Source of the DNA: Catenaria anguillulae PL171
Lineage: Eukaryota > Blastocladiomycota > Blastocladiomycetes > Blastocladiales > Catenariaceae
Reading direction: 5' to 3'
DNA: 64,000 nucleotides
NCBI GenBank assembly: GCA_002102555.1
Contig: MCFL01000020.1
Location: 372,001-436,000 of the forward strand
A model generated the notes under the pieces. That model was not told where the DNA came from and searched no databases. It saw only the letters and a program-made list of their open reading frames with translations. This document shows positions 43,765 to 55,445 of the stretch, in pieces. Numbering within the stretch: the first letter of the stretch is position 1; every line of letters starts with the position of its first letter. The position numbers and the translations under genes were made by a program.

Positions 43765-46593
43765 ATGGCAAAGAACAAGAAGCACCGGAAAAAGCAGACG
43801 GCCGCCGTGGCCACTTCGAGTGGCAACGGGCCAAAGTCCCTGGGCGAAGCCGCCAGCGTCAAGGTTGGGCCGCCTGTCGGGAAGGACAAGCAAGCCAAGC
43901 AGGGATCCGCCGGCAAATACGTGCCCAAAAGCCGACGCCGTGCATTTCTCCCAGACCTGTTCCCGCCAAATGACACGGGCCTGCGATCTACTGCCTATGC
44001 ATTCAACGCGGGCCTCCTCGTATCTGCCCTCGTGTTTGCCTGGATCGAAAAGAACCCGCGTGCCGCACTCGCCAACTCCCCCGACGGACAAATGGTCCCG
44101 TACCAATCGCTGGTCACCAATGTGTCCAACCTCGTCCAGTATGCGCGCGACCACTTGCGCTTGCCCGTCAAGTTTGCCGCTTGGGATAAGGATCGCAAGC
44201 AGGCGGTCATGCAGGACATGATGTTGAACGACGTCGCAACCATCATGTGGCGCAAAAAGTGGGCAAATTCAAATCTCGAGCATGCAATTCGGCGGCATTT
44301 CAAGGATCACCGCGAAGGGATTGTGCAGGCGTTTGGTGGGTTTCGAACGACGCTCATGTTGACTGAGGTCAGCGAGGGGCACTTTCGGCGAGGAAAGAAG
44401 GTTGGACAGCAGTGGATTGTCAACCAAGCGGCTCGCAATGAACCCTATGTGCAAGTCGCTTCGCCACCGACCAGTGCACATGTGGGTCACATCGCACCAC
44501 ACTCTGTTCCGCTTCTCCCGTTTGGATCGCCTGTTCATTCTCTCAAGCATCTCGAGAATCCCAGCCTTTACCAGCAGCCTTTTGCTCACGATGCGCGGAT
44601 ACCAATGACCGCGACGCCATCCAAGGCCGCGAGCCACACAGCTGTGGGTTTGCCATCGACGTCGGCCGCAAGTTCTCGCGCATCAACGTCATCGTCATCG
44701 TCGTCGTCGTCCTCGAGTCAATCGGACTCGGACTCGGACTCGTCAAGCAGTTCCTCGGAATCGACTGACTCATCGAGCGATTCAAGCTCCAGTTCGAGTT
44801 CGAGTTCAAGCTCAAGCTCACGTTCAGATTCGGACTCGGACTTGGACTCGGATGACGAAACTCAAGTTTCCGAATCGCACATGGATGTCGACTTGGCGCC
44901 GCTCAACCAGACCCCTGATTCTCCCCCACGTTTGCTCCCACGCTTGCTCCCGCGCTCGTCACCCAGTGTCTCTCCATGTCCATCTCGAGCGAGTCTCAAT
45001 CCATTCACCGCCGACGGCAACGATTTCGATCACGACAGCATGTCCGCATCGGATTCCAGCTCGGATTCTGATTCCGAATCCGATTCAGACATTGAAATGG
45101 TCGCGTCCTTACCACCTCGACCACCGCCTGCGCCTGCGCGCCTCGCCCATTCCGGCGGCTCCGCCTCGAACAATGCATCGATCCATATTGACTCGTCCAC
45201 AACCGACGACGACGAATGCGACCAATTGGCCTCCGATTCTGACTCTGTGCCACTCCCACCCGCGCCTCGATTCATCGACCCACCGGCCACGTTGCTTCCT
45301 TTACCCGCCAAGCACAAGGCTGCCTGGTACGCGCCGACCATGGCTTTCAACCGCGCCATGGCACTCAACGCTATCGTATTCGCATGGGCCGAGGCGCGCG
45401 CTGCAGTTGGTGACCGCGTGCTTGTTCCGCACATGTCACAAGGGGGCCGATTCAAGGAGTTTGTGGGCGACCTCGTGGCGTATGCGCGTGCCAACTTGCA
45501 CGTCATGGTCCCGTACGTCCTTGTTACGGCCCAAGGCGTCAAGGGTAGCGAGCAGCGATTGGCCGATATCTTGTTTACATTGTTTGGCAGGGAAAAGTGG
45601 GCCGAGCGGATGGCGGCGACCGGTGGTGCTGGCACGCTGCGAGAGTTGCTCGAGAGGGTGTTTGGTGAAGAGGGCGTGACGTTGCCCGCCGGCAACTTGA
45701 AGGTGTGCCCGATTGTGGTTCGAGATGTCGACGAACACGAGCACGAGTGGGTGATTCATTGGGCGGCAAGGGACGATCCGTATTCGAAAATGACGGCCGA
45801 GACGCCGCAGGAGACGACAGACAAGGCGGATGTGGTCAAGCCCAGGAATCGCGACCGGTGCGTCAGTCCGAATTCCAATCTCGATGCACGTGCTAACATT
45901 TCGTGCGCTCCGCCTTTTGCTCAAAACAGCCATGCTCAAAATCGGCCAAAGAAGCGCACATCCTCCGAGGTTGTCATTGTTGACTCGTCTGATGACTCAA
46001 GCAACGACGAAAACGACGAGCTTTCCATGCCCGGCCTGGCTCCCGGCCTGTCGAAACGGCCTCGCATTTCGGAACACATGTCCGAGTCGCCCATGTATTC
46101 TGGCGACTTCGACAATCACTTTACCATTCAACCTTCCCGTCCACCCACTACCGCATCCTCGACAACCTCATCCACCCAGTCGGACGCTCGATCCTCCACT
46201 GCGTCAACCTCCGCGGCCGCCGAATCCGGACAAAACTTGCGTTCCCGCGCGCAAATCAGCATGTACCGCATCCAGCTTCAGCAGTCGTACACTTGGGCCA
46301 CCGCCGCCTGGTACAAGCAGCTGCAAACGACTGCGCTCGCGTACGGCGAGCATACCGTATCGCTCGAATTCTTGCGCCGTACAAGCCAATGGACCGCCGA
46401 CCAGAGGCCAAAGTCGGAGCAAGACGCGATTGCGTTGGTGCCGCAGGTGCTCGCTTACGAGATTGTCCGTGGAATCGATCCGAATGTCGAGTTTGAGTAC
46501 GTGGAGGCTGTGGTGGATGTGGCGAGGGAGATGGGGATGGAGGTGAATCGTGAGAATTTAGAGGCGTGTGCGAGGATGTTATTGGACGAGTAA
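43765..46593 (+). CDS. Unassigned protein with duplicated domain; paralogue of the facing gene
   Basis: Exons 43765-45857 and 45930-46593 are joined across a 72-bp phase-2 intron (GTGCGT...AAACAG, CTAAC branch-like site), giving 918 residues from ATGGCAAAG. The N-terminus is very basic (MAKNKKHRKKQ). Domain A (about 72-232) and domain B (about 521-679) look like diverged copies: ALVFAWIEKNP/AIVFAWAEARA, LVQYARDHLRLPV/LVAYARANLHVMV, QWIVNQAARNEPY/EWVIHWAARDDPY. Between them is a long Ser/Asp run. A basic RPKKRTSS linker leads to an acidic SSDDSSNDEND stretch and a C-terminal domain (about 797-918) ending FEYVEAVVDVAREMGMEVN. The basic clusters suggest a nuclear protein. I recognise no known family. 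The gene faces its paralogue tail to tail. Confidence 0.78.
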   Translation: MAKNKKHRKKQTAAVATSSGNGPKSLGEAASVKVGPPVGKDKQAKQGSAGKYVPKSRRRAFLPDLFPPNDTGLRSTAYAFNAGLLVSALVFAWIEKNPRAALANSPDGQMVPYQSLVTNVSNLVQYARDHLRLPVKFAAWDKDRKQAVMQDMMLNDVATIMWRKKWANSNLEHAIRRHFKDHREGIVQAFGGFRTTLMLTEVSEGHFRRGKKVGQQWIVNQAARNEPYVQVASPPTSAHVGHIAPHSVPLLPFGSPVHSLKHLENPSLYQQPFAHDARIPMTATPSKAASHTAVGLPSTSAASSRASTSSSSSSSSSSQSDSDSDSSSSSSESTDSSSDSSSSSSSSSSSSSRSDSDSDLDSDDETQVSESHMDVDLAPLNQTPDSPPRLLPRLLPRSSPSVSPCPSRASLNPFTADGNDFDHDSMSASDSSSDSDSESDSDIEMVASLPPRPPPAPARLAHSGGSASNNASIHIDSSTTDDDECDQLASDSDSVPLPPAPRFIDPPATLLPLPAKHKAAWYAPTMAFNRAMALNAIVFAWAEARAAVGDRVLVPHMSQGGRFKEFVGDLVAYARANLHVMVPYVLVTAQGVKGSEQRLADILFTLFGREKWAERMAATGGAGTLRELLERVFGEEGVTLPAGNLKVCPIVVRDVDEHEHEWVIHWAARDDPYSKMTAETPQETTDKADVVKPRNRDRCVSPNSNLDARANISCAPPFAQNSHAQNRPKKRTSSEVVIVDSSDDSSNDENDELSMPGLAPGLSKRPRISEHMSESPMYSGDFDNHFTIQPSRPPTTASSTTSSTQSDARSSTASTSAAAESGQNLRSRAQISMYRIQLQQSYTWATAAWYKQLQTTALAYGEHTVSLEFLRRTSQWTADQRPKSEQDAIALVPQVLAYEIVRGIDPNVEFEYVEAVVDVAREMGMEVNRENLEACARMLLDE

Positions 46594-46953
46594 GCGTTTG
46601 TCGGTGTGATTGTTTGATTAAGCTGTGTGAGTAAGAACTGGACACTGTTTGTGTTGTGTGATTTTTCATTTCTGTCGGTGATTCCTCTTCTTGTGTGCTT
46701 GTGCGAATATGTAATGTTTTCGACACCTTACCCAATCGTTGCTGCTTTCCGCAGCAGAACCCTACCATCCATCTCAGACATGGCCGTTGGCGACCCGAAA
46801 ATGTAACAAAAAAATCGAATCGAATCGTGATATCAGTATGGCGCGGACAAAACGCAATGTAATGCCCTCCAAACCCTTTCCAACAACCAACGACGCTCGA
46901 TTCAAACACCCGGCCAACAGCCAACACCGTGCTCTCAACGTCTCTCCCTGAAA
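46594..46953. other. Convergent spacer between the two paralogues
   Basis: 360 bp between the stop codons of two facing paralogous genes; it must contain both 3' ends. It is T-rich near the left stop and A-rich near the right, as expected for two opposed 3' UTRs. Confidence 0.5.
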
Positions 46954-49424
46954 TCATTCCTCCATTGCCATCTCCGCACATGCCACTAACCCCTCCCTTG
47001 TGATGCTCATCCCGCACTCGCTTGCCGTTTCAAACAAGGCACTCACGTACTCAAACGACACCCGCGCAAACCTGTCCCTCACCATGACATACCCGACAAC
47101 GGCAGGCATCATGGCCACGGCCTCCCGCTCACCTTGCCCTGGCTGCATGCGGCCCGCAGTCACTTGGCCGTACGCTTGTAAGGTGGCCGGAGTGAGCTCC
47201 TCGCCCAGCGCACGCACATAGCCTTGCAGCTCGCGGAACCAAGTGTTGGTGGCCCACGACGGGTGCGCTGTCAACAGTTGCAGGCGGGTGACGCTGATTT
47301 GCGCGAGGCGGCGAGCGTGGGTTGGGTCGGTGAGTGGAGGTGCGGGTAAGGAGGTGGAGGTAGATGCTTGTGCGCTGGCATTTGAGGATGAAGCGGCCGC
47401 AAGCGATGTGGAGGCCGCGCCGGCTGATGCTGATCCGACAGCCGTGGACGAGGACATGGTCATAGTCGTAGCGGAGGCACCGGCGCCTGAGGAGGAGGAG
47501 GCGGCGGCGGCGGCCGAGCTTGCGGCAGGAGCCATGGGCCGAGTGCTCGGTCGTTGGCGGCGGGGACTGAGATGTGCCGCGGCAGAGAACAGCGACGAGT
47601 CAAGCGCTGGATCCGACGACGAAGCTGAGCTGGCCTTGCTGCCCTTGCGGACCGATGAGCCGCCTCGACGGCGCTTGTGATGCCGAGCCTCGTCCGATTC
47701 GTATTCAAACGAATCCAATGTCTCTTGCGGCAGTGGCCGCTTTGCCGCTCGAGGTGGCAGTTCGGCGAGGAGAAGCGGGCCAACTGGTGGTTCAACCAAG
47801 CGAGATGACCTTGACCTGTCACACGGGGACATTCGACACTGGTCAGTTGGAGAAAGGAGGATTCGTGCAAAACCACAAACTGAAAAAAACCGTGCTTCTT
47901 GGGTGTTTGGGCCTTGGGACGCATTTCCGCAGGCATTGGGATAGCACTCGTCACCTGTGCATACAACGCCTTTTCGACTGCCCAATTCAGCACCCATACC
48001 CCACTACCAGCCGGATCCTCGACCAACGCCGGCGCAACAACCAAATTTGCCACCTTCATCTCCACTTGCTCGCTGCGCACCACAACCCGCTCGACGTACT
48101 CACCAATCAAGGCCACCAACTGCTTCCGTTGCTTATCGTCCTTGCGGCCAAAAAGCGTGAACAGAACGTCGACCAGCCGCTCGTTGGAAAAGTCGACACC
48201 CGTGGCATGCACAAGCATGTATGGAATGGGGAGGTCCAAGTGCTCGAATGCAAATGCAACGAGCCGGGCGCCAAAATCATCGAAATTGGGCGACCCGATG
48301 GTCGTTGGAATGACGACGCGGGAGCCGTGACCGTTGGAGTCGGCCGAGCAGGCAAAGAGGATGGTGAGGATGGCGAGGGTTTGGTTGAAGGAAACGGTCG
48401 GGTGATACCATTCCTTTTTAGCCGTGGTGGGGCGTGGGAGAACTTGAGGACGAGCAAGAGGAGGTCGGATTGAGCCTGCAGCTGCGGTTGCGGCTGGGGC
48501 GGGCAGTTGTTGAACGTCGGCAAACGTTGGTGCTGGTGCGGCGAGCCGCGCAGATTGGAGCGTCGGTGGAGGAACAATGGCTGGCACAAAAGTGGTAGGT
48601 TGGCGGCCATGCTGAAGCTGCTCACCACGCTCGCCGTTGTTGTCGAGTGTCCGAGGTGGCGATGGCGCCTGCGCTGCATCAGCGTCTATATCAGAATCGG
48701 AATCGGATAGACCCGAGTCTGAATCTGGAGGAGATGGAGGTCGTTGAGGCTGCAAAACTTGGCGAGCGGCGAGCGGAAATGACGTCTGGTTGGCCATTGT
48801 GATGAATGGCACATGCTTGGCATCCCAGTTGATGTGCCATTTCACAACACCGCTCTCCTTGCCGTCGTACGTAGGCACGAGTACCGGTTGTACCCGGTAC
48901 CGTCCACCGCCTACACTGGGATGCACGCCAGCAACACACTCTTGCAACCTCGTCTCAATCGCCTCCCTCAGCGCACTCTTGCGCCACTTTTTCCCCAACA
49001 TGACCTTGCCCACGCTCGCCATCTTTGCAACCACAAAGCGAACCGTATTGGCCTGCGCATGCCACACGGCGCAAGTAACGAGCTTGTTTCGGTTCCGCCG
49101 TGCAAGCGTCTGCACATTGTCCAGCACGCCAGCTGGCATAAGCCAGGCCAAGGAGGGATCCGGCGTGGCGGGCGGCGCTTGGAAGTCTTGGACTGCAAAG
49201 CATTGGAAGAGAATTTTTTGGACGAGGACGGCCACGTTGAATGCCTTGAACGACTCACGAAGGCCGGCGGCATCAGGTAGGCCGATGGCGGCATGTTCCG
49301 CCACACGCTTGGCCGCCTTTCTTGCGCCTAGGGTCTGGCCATGCTCTTGCGCTCGTGGCGGCGGCGGGGGCAGCAGGGCGGGTGGTTGGGTGATGATGGA
49401 TGGTTGTGGAGGGTTCATTTGCAT
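46954..49424 (-). CDS. Unassigned protein with duplicated domain; paralogue of the facing gene
   Basis: Exons 49424-47881 and 47815-46954 are joined across a 65-bp phase-2 intron (GTTTGT...GTGACAG), giving 801 residues. The frame also opens at the ATG at 49499, but those 25 codons look like UTR. The layout matches the facing gene: domain A (about 60-215, FKAFNVAVLVQKILFQCF), an acidic Ser/Asp linker, domain B (about 340-500, YHPTVSFNQTLAILTILFA and RLVDVLFTLFGRKDD; the partner has RLADILFTLFGREKW), a basic ARHHKRRRGG linker, and a C-terminal domain with FEYVSALFETASECGM and ITREGLVACAEMAMEE. The intron falls at the same point and phase as in the partner. The basic N-terminus of the partner is replaced by a Pro/Gln-rich one. 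Function unknown; probably nuclear, by inference. Confidence 0.78.
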
Positions 49425-50759
49425 TTGCGTGATTGTTGGTTTTATCCATGGAAGAGAATGTGTCAAGTTAACATGACCAAAGACAAACATTGCATCCATC
49501 GATATCGATGGATGGAGGGATTGAGAGACTTGGCGCGAGACAACTGATCATGCGGGGGTGTTGAGGCTCAACCCGAAAATGCTCGGCCATGACACACACA
49601 TTCGCAATGGGGAAAGCAACACAAAGCACATACCGCATTCAACAAGAGTCTCGCAGCACAGATGGCCTTAAACAGCGGCAGACGTGGAAAAGCAGACGCT
49701 GGCTGATGTGCGAGGAGGCCAATCGACTCATTGCTTCAACGAGCCAGGCACACGGATGCAGCTCAAGTACGCGGAGGTTGACTGTGGTTGTATGCAGCTC
49801 GAAGCGGCGGGATTGATTTCGTCCACCGAGTGCAACTGCTGTGACGCCTCCTTGTGGGATGCGAACATTTGTGCAAGTGAGTTACCAAGTGAAGAAGTCG
49901 AGAGAAAAGGTTGAGAGCCGGATTCGCAATGTGTTCGTCGCTGCCGCCTATCTGCCATTCATATGATCGAGCTGCAATCGAAAACAGCCAATAACTGCTG
50001 TCCCAATCGACAAGCTATATGCGACATCGCGGCAGCTAAAAATTTGCAGCATACTTAATCGTCATGGCCATCCATCATTTCGCAGGAAGTTCCTTGGCTT
50101 CCTTTCGAACAGCTTATCCTTGGGGGGTATTCGGCGGACGTCAACCCACATTCCTGCTTTCAATTCGAACCAAATGCACATTATCATTTCATTCAAAACC
50201 GTTGCTGGCAGCGATATTGCGCCTGCATTGTGCAATCTACCGACCGGGCAAACGGCTGGTCCAAGAGCACGCCGTTTAGTAGGTCAGGCAGACCGTGACA
50301 CACGATAGGATTCCATCTCGGATAACTCAATAAGGCATCGATACAAAAACACGCGGCGGCAAGAAGCGAAAATGAAGGAGACACATAAAGCAGCAAGATG
50401 ACGGCGGCCGTCAAGGTGGTCAAGGGGCGGAATGCAGCAAGGTCAGTCTGTGAGCGCTTGCTGTACACGATCGCATGGCGGGCAAAAGCATACCGAAAAG
50501 CTCAAGGCGACATGCGCAGTTCGCACATTCCATTACCAAGAGTACATCGCCCACGCGCGCCACGGCAGTCGTCCAAAAACCGTCCAGCAGGTGCCCAATC
50601 TATTCACCAACCTGGCAAAGCGACCTTGAGCAGAGCCGGGTTGAAGCGCGTAACGGGTGAAGAGCGTTGGCATCGACACCTGGCTGCGAACCATGATGGG
50701 GAACGAGTGACAGTAGGGGGGAAACCGGCCGGGCAGCCAAGGAGTCAGTACAAGAGTCC
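49425..50759. other. Start of gene-poor island, nothing recognised
   Basis: About 1.3 kb, including the promoter of the minus-strand gene at left. Short open frames on both strands show no domain or paired splice sites. A spaced pair of CATCGAT-like palindromes lies near 49496-49508. This marks the change from compact genes to the diverged repeat island. Confidence 0.4.
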
Positions 50760-51558
50760 TCACGTGAATATGAAAGTCCCCATTCTTTCGTATCCACATG
50801 CGAAGAAATCGACGAGCTGCCTTCTCATAGAAGCAATCCAGGCGTAATCGTCAAGAGAAGCGCGGGCTTGGGAGTCGCAAATGATGACGCTGGTGCTCGC
50901 CGCAGCTGCATCCAAATATGCCGCCAACACGTCATGGGGCTCTTGCGCTGCAGCGAGCCGGGCAAGAGTAATGGCGCGAGCCACTGCGAATGGCACCTGC
51001 CCAAAATCAAATAACCAGTCGGGGTGAGGATCGACCAAAAGATGAGGAGGCTGCTGGGGCAAGTGAGCAAGGAAATCTTGCTTTGATTTCGATCATACGA
51101 TCCAGCACCAACGGCGACGTGAGATGCCAGTGCAATCGGATGACGATCGGGCTTGTCGGAAGAGACCGGAGAGCATCGGCGCTGTAAGAAGGGAAGCAAT
51201 GAAGCAGCAAAGTGAGAATGAATCAATCTCGGACATCGGATCAAAGGGCGACGCACATCTGCAGGTACTCAAGATGAGCAGCAGATGGTAGTTTGCAGTT
51301 CGATCGCACCAAAATGCACCATGGTTGACCCGATGTTGCGTAACTCGGCCAGTTTTGGCCGTCGGCACCTGTGGCGTAGGGCGAATCGATCTGCGGTGCG
51401 AGCGGAATCTGGTTGTGACTGAGGCCGTGGATAATGCGGGAGCGTTGAAGAGCGTTGGGGAGCCCAGAGGACGCAAACTTTGCACGCATGCAGCCAAGCA
51501 AGGCAAGACGCAAGAGACATGTGACGTCGCGGGTGAGCGAGAGACCATAGGGATCCAT
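50760..51558 (-). CDS. 3' exons of a tandemly repeated gene family (unit 1), 5' end undefined
   Basis: Three minus-strand exons join in frame: (upstream)-51257, 51181-51109 and 51053-50760. The introns are 75 bp (GTGCGT...CTTACAG) and 55 bp (GTGCTG...CCCCAG; weaker). The encoded 222-residue C-terminal part reads as ordinary protein: RIIHGLSHNQIPLAPQIDSP, then AAHLEYLQIADALRSLP across the first junction, then PHLLVDPHPDWLFDFGQVPF and AVARAITLARLAAAQEPHDV. The 75-bp intron is matched by one at the equivalent place in unit 3. The style (short helical segments, LVDPHPDWLF) is reminiscent of F-box/ankyrin-type expanded fungal families, but no repeat motif is clear. It may be a functional gene with unresolved upstream exons, or a late-stage pseudogene. 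Confidence 0.4.
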
Positions 51559-53535
51559 GCCCGGCCAGAGTAAACTCGGTTGTCACTTTGCGGCGACTTG
51601 TTTTGTGCGAAACGAGCAAGAAATCGATCGAGCTTGGCCGCAGCGCGGGCGCGGTCGAATTGAAGCTGATGCCATGACGGGAACGGTGGTGACTGCAGCG
51701 TTGAATGAATAGGATTCCAGACGGCAGTGCCCGTAACCCGACCGAAATTGTTTGCGTCGTGGCAATGCGCTGGGGCAGCCGTGGGCGAGCGTGGTCCTGG
51801 CAGGACGCCAAGGTGAGATGAAGCCGCAGAAGAAGAGCATGCGATGCAAACGAGGCATACTATCAAGAGGACCGGTAAACAAGTCGGCGGACCGGCAACG
51901 AGTAGCGAGGTGCAATGGGACGCATGGGCGAACGGATAAGGCCAGTGGCCGCGACGGCAATTGCTGTGGTGACCTACTGTGTTTCTGCGGTCTTGGGACA
52001 GGTGGCGGTGTCGGCATCGACGCGTTGCAATTGTGGGAGGTAAACTGAGGCCAACGAGATGCCTGTGGACCGAGCTGATTGACGCAGCGGGCCAAACGGA
52101 CCAAAATGTCTGACATACATTCGAAAGAGAATGCCGTATCACCGGCATCCGCCAACACAATTTCGGCGACCACCAACTGCCACGGCGCGCACAAAAGGTC
52201 ACACGACATCACGCCCACCGTCGGCAACGACCAACAACTTGACCTACCTACACAAATCCAACCGTGAAATCTCGCCGCCCGTCAACGGATACATCGTCCG
52301 CACGTCCTGCGTTGCAAGAAAAGGTAGCCAGCCCGACAACAACACATCCGACGCCCGCCTTGACCGCTGGACCGATTGCCCGCGTTTTCGAAGCGACGGC
52401 GCAAGAGACGCCCAAATCGCTCATGCGTCAGATAGAAAACGTCGAGCGTGGATTGCATGTCTCGCCTCACAACCCGGAACATGTAAGTGAAAGCGTGCAA
52501 ATGAAATCGGACGAATCACCGAAACCAAGCTGTCGCATGCCTCGGTAACGGCCCAACGATGGACACAGTAAGGGAACGAACGAGCGCAGTGAAATACTGC
52601 GTAAGCGCCGTATGCTGTCAAGGCTGTGAAAGCATGCCGCAAGACGCTCGACTAGACTAGACAGTTGCGCCAAAAGGAAGTGGGGAAGCGAGCCCGCGCG
52701 CTATTGCAATCGTGGCCGACGACGAGAGGAAGTATCGGCAAAAAAACAGTTGGAATGCGACCAATGTGCTAGTGAAAACACATAATGAAATCGTCTGGGT
52801 ATACCCAGGTGCCAGATTGGGCTGGGCGAATAAAGGTCCGTGGTGGATGAGTGAATATTGAGGTTGAAAAGGCATGAAGTCCAATTCAGTGGCGCAAGAT
52901 GGCAGAGAGGCAGCGACTGTTGGCGAGGAAGCCAGAAGGCCACAGGGCCGGTGTGCAAGGTTGGCGCAGGATGGTCATGGGCTAAGCCGATCGCAAACGC
53001 TGAACTGTGGGTCATGATGTGAAGGGGGCAGTTGATGGGCGTGGGACGAGAGCTTATCGCACGTATGATTGCAACGGCGGTCCAGAGCTGGCCAATGTCA
53101 GTGGGAGCAAGGAAATGGACCCGAGGACATGGGTCTGCAGTGGCGGCCTTGGTGGCGCAGTGAATGACGCAGTGCTCTAAATGTGGCGATGCCGGCGGCG
53201 GCGGCGGCAACACACAGGATATGGAAGAGTGACGATTCGAGAACTGGATCGAACCATGGTTGTCAGCGGGCAAAAGCAAGCGGGTCCCAGGTCTAGCGCG
53301 CCCCGTGGCGCTTGCGCATGTGCCGTGGGGATACGATTTGGGTGGCAGCTAGCTTGAGCACAATCCATCGAGCAGCAGCTGTCACTTGTTTGATTGGGGC
53401 ATGAAAAGCGTCGAACGACGCATCGGCCGCTGTCGACGTGCGAGCTTAAAGGCAACAAGCAACGAACAGCGCAGCACGGTTGTACCGATTGGGTGGCGGC
53501 GGCGAGCACCAGCAGCAGCAGGCTCCGGCCGGGTT
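50760..53535 (-). repeat. Diverged tandem unit 1
   Basis: First of three direct units, all in the minus orientation. Landmarks, left to right on the plus strand: R at about 51335-51860 (GGGCGAATCGATC ... GTGACTGAGGC; GGTGAGATGAAGCCGCAG); F1 at about 52190-52400 (GTCACACGACATCACGCCCA ... CCGACGCCCGCCTTGACCG); F2 at about 52710-52790 (GACCAATGTG); F5 at about 53365-53535 (TGTTTGATTGGGGCATG). The same landmarks recur in order to the right. Open frames upstream of the 3' exons are long but poorly protein-like. Confidence 0.6.
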
Positions 53536-55445
53536 CAACCGTCGCCCGCCGTGACGTTAGGCGAATCGATCAGTTGGGCGAGCGGAATCCGGCCGTGACT
53601 GAGGCTGGGGATAATGAGGGAGCGTTGACAAGCAAAGGCGGCGTGAGCAAGGCGAGGCTCATTGGGCGTGTCACCCGCGGGTGAGCGGGACGTATTGCAT
53701 AACAGAGGTGATTATGAAGGCAGTACTTGCGGCAAGACACAATATGCAAGAGGATGTGCATGACGGTGAGGGAGAAGTCAACCGAATGGTGCAGCGGCGC
53801 GAGTGCAATTGGATGGTTTGAAGTCAATGCAACGGTGGATGGCAGGAAAAAGAAGGCGTGGTCGTGCTGTGGAGCAGCCATCTGCGACCAAGCAAGAGAG
53901 TGCCGAGGTGAGTGGAAGCCGCAGAGGAAGCAATAAATGCGATGGAAAGAAGTCGTACAGGGACGAGCAGCAATCAACTTCGATGCACAATGCCGCCGTG
54001 GGAGCGTTGCTCTGCGGCAATGCCTGCTGGCAGCTCGCAACGCAAGAATGGTTGCAACAAGGAGAATGAGCAAACGACTTGCGGCGGACTCAACTTACCG
54101 CCCACCGTCCACTGGGAGCGACGGCTCACGTCTGCGCAACTCGGCAAATGCCGCGGGCGCTGGTGCAGGCGGCAGGGTTAACCCAATTGGCGGACAAGTC
54201 GGACAACCGCCCGGTGATCGTGATGACGGTGACTGGCGATGGCGGCGAGCTGGCGACAGGATGTTTGCTCCACATTGCATTGTGCATGTCCCGCCCACCG
54301 CAACACAGCGACCCGCAACTCGTCCAACACGAAACTGCCGGTGAACTCTCCGCGCCGCCTGTCAACGAAAAGGCGAGCCGCGGTGAATGGACCACTTGAG
54401 TCGCGGGCAAAAGCAGCCAGCATGACAACGACGGATCTGACCCTGACCTTAGGCCCCAGGACGAATGGCTCGAGGTGACGGGGCAACGGCGTAAGAGATT
54501 CCGGCAAAGCTAGTAGTGCAGGGAAAGTTTGCATGAGCGTCACATGCCGTCGAATTGTTGCAAGAATGAGGCAAGTTGAGCGGGTTCGCTGGTGAGCTAC
54601 AAGAAACAGGCATAATCAGTGAGCAAATGCAGGCAAATGTGCCCAATGCCATTCTGGGCGATGACGGGAGGAAATCGAAGCAACGAACCATGGCAATATA
54701 TGCGGATTCGAGATTCGATTTGTCGGGCGAGTGTCGTTGCAAGTTAACGCAGGAACGCATAGCCGCAGCTCGAGTCGGCGGTGATAAGTGTCGAGATTTA
54801 TGATGGCGGGATGTTGTTGATGGGCGAAGATACCGTGCAAGTCAATCACTGGCGCGATAGAGCCGATGGTCCACAGATGCAAGAAAATGGGCGGAAGCTG
54901 GATGAAGCGGCGGCCGCGGAAACTGGTTCAGCGCCGGCATGATCCAAGCTCGTCTAGGTTGCGAGCGGCGGTGGCAAGAAAGCCGGCAAACGGAATCGTG
55001 GCGAGCCGAGAGCCAGACACTCGACGCCTGGCCCATTGACCAATGAAACAGTTTTCAGCGAAGAAATGGCAATCGGACGGCCTGGTAAGCTTGTGGGCGA
55101 CCCGCTCAGGAAGCCGCGGCGGCGGAAAAGCAGCTCAGGAGCGGCTCCAGAGGCGTAGCGCCTGCGTTCTCTTTTGGGATTGCGAGATGGGCGGGACAAT
55201 GCGAAACCGGCGGCGATGACGTTGAGTACCAAGCGACGAGAAGCAGACACTCCTTGCTTGATTGGGGCATGGCAAAGAGCAGCTGTCAACTTGCGAGTTT
55301 GGTTGGGAAGAGCGGCGCAGCAATGCGGCTTAGGCGGCCCAAGCTGGACGGACGGCAGCGGCGAGCACCAGCAGCAGCCCGCTGAAGTGCAGCGGTAGGC
55401 GGATGTAGATATGGGAGCAAACAAACTTGCACGAGGTAGCGGAAA
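53536..55445 (-). pseudogene. Diverged tandem unit 2, truncated and decayed
   Basis: It begins directly with R (53540-53960, TAGGCGAATCGATC ... GTGACTGAGGC; GGTGAGTGGAAGCCGCAGAG), abutting the F5 landmark of unit 1. The part that carries the 3' exons in units 1 and 3 is therefore missing. F2 lies at about 54650-54700, F3 at about 54893-55020 (CGGAAACTGGTTCAGCGCC ... CATGATCCAAGCT) and F4/F5 at about 55110-55440 (CTTGCTTGATTGGGGCATG). In the minus-strand reading, R encodes SLIIPSLSHGRIPLAQLIDS, like unit 1, but a stop follows soon after. Frames are also broken near F5. Confidence 0.55.

Noticed and set aside
49425..49499. Upstream ATG of the minus-strand paralogue (49499)
   Set aside because: The extra 25 codons are A/T-rich and lack the codon bias of the rest of the gene; kept only as an alternative start.
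51093..52202. 369-codon minus-strand frame in the island
   Set aside because: Only parts of it read as protein, and the well-behaved 3' exons lie in another frame joined by introns; it is not one gene as it stands.
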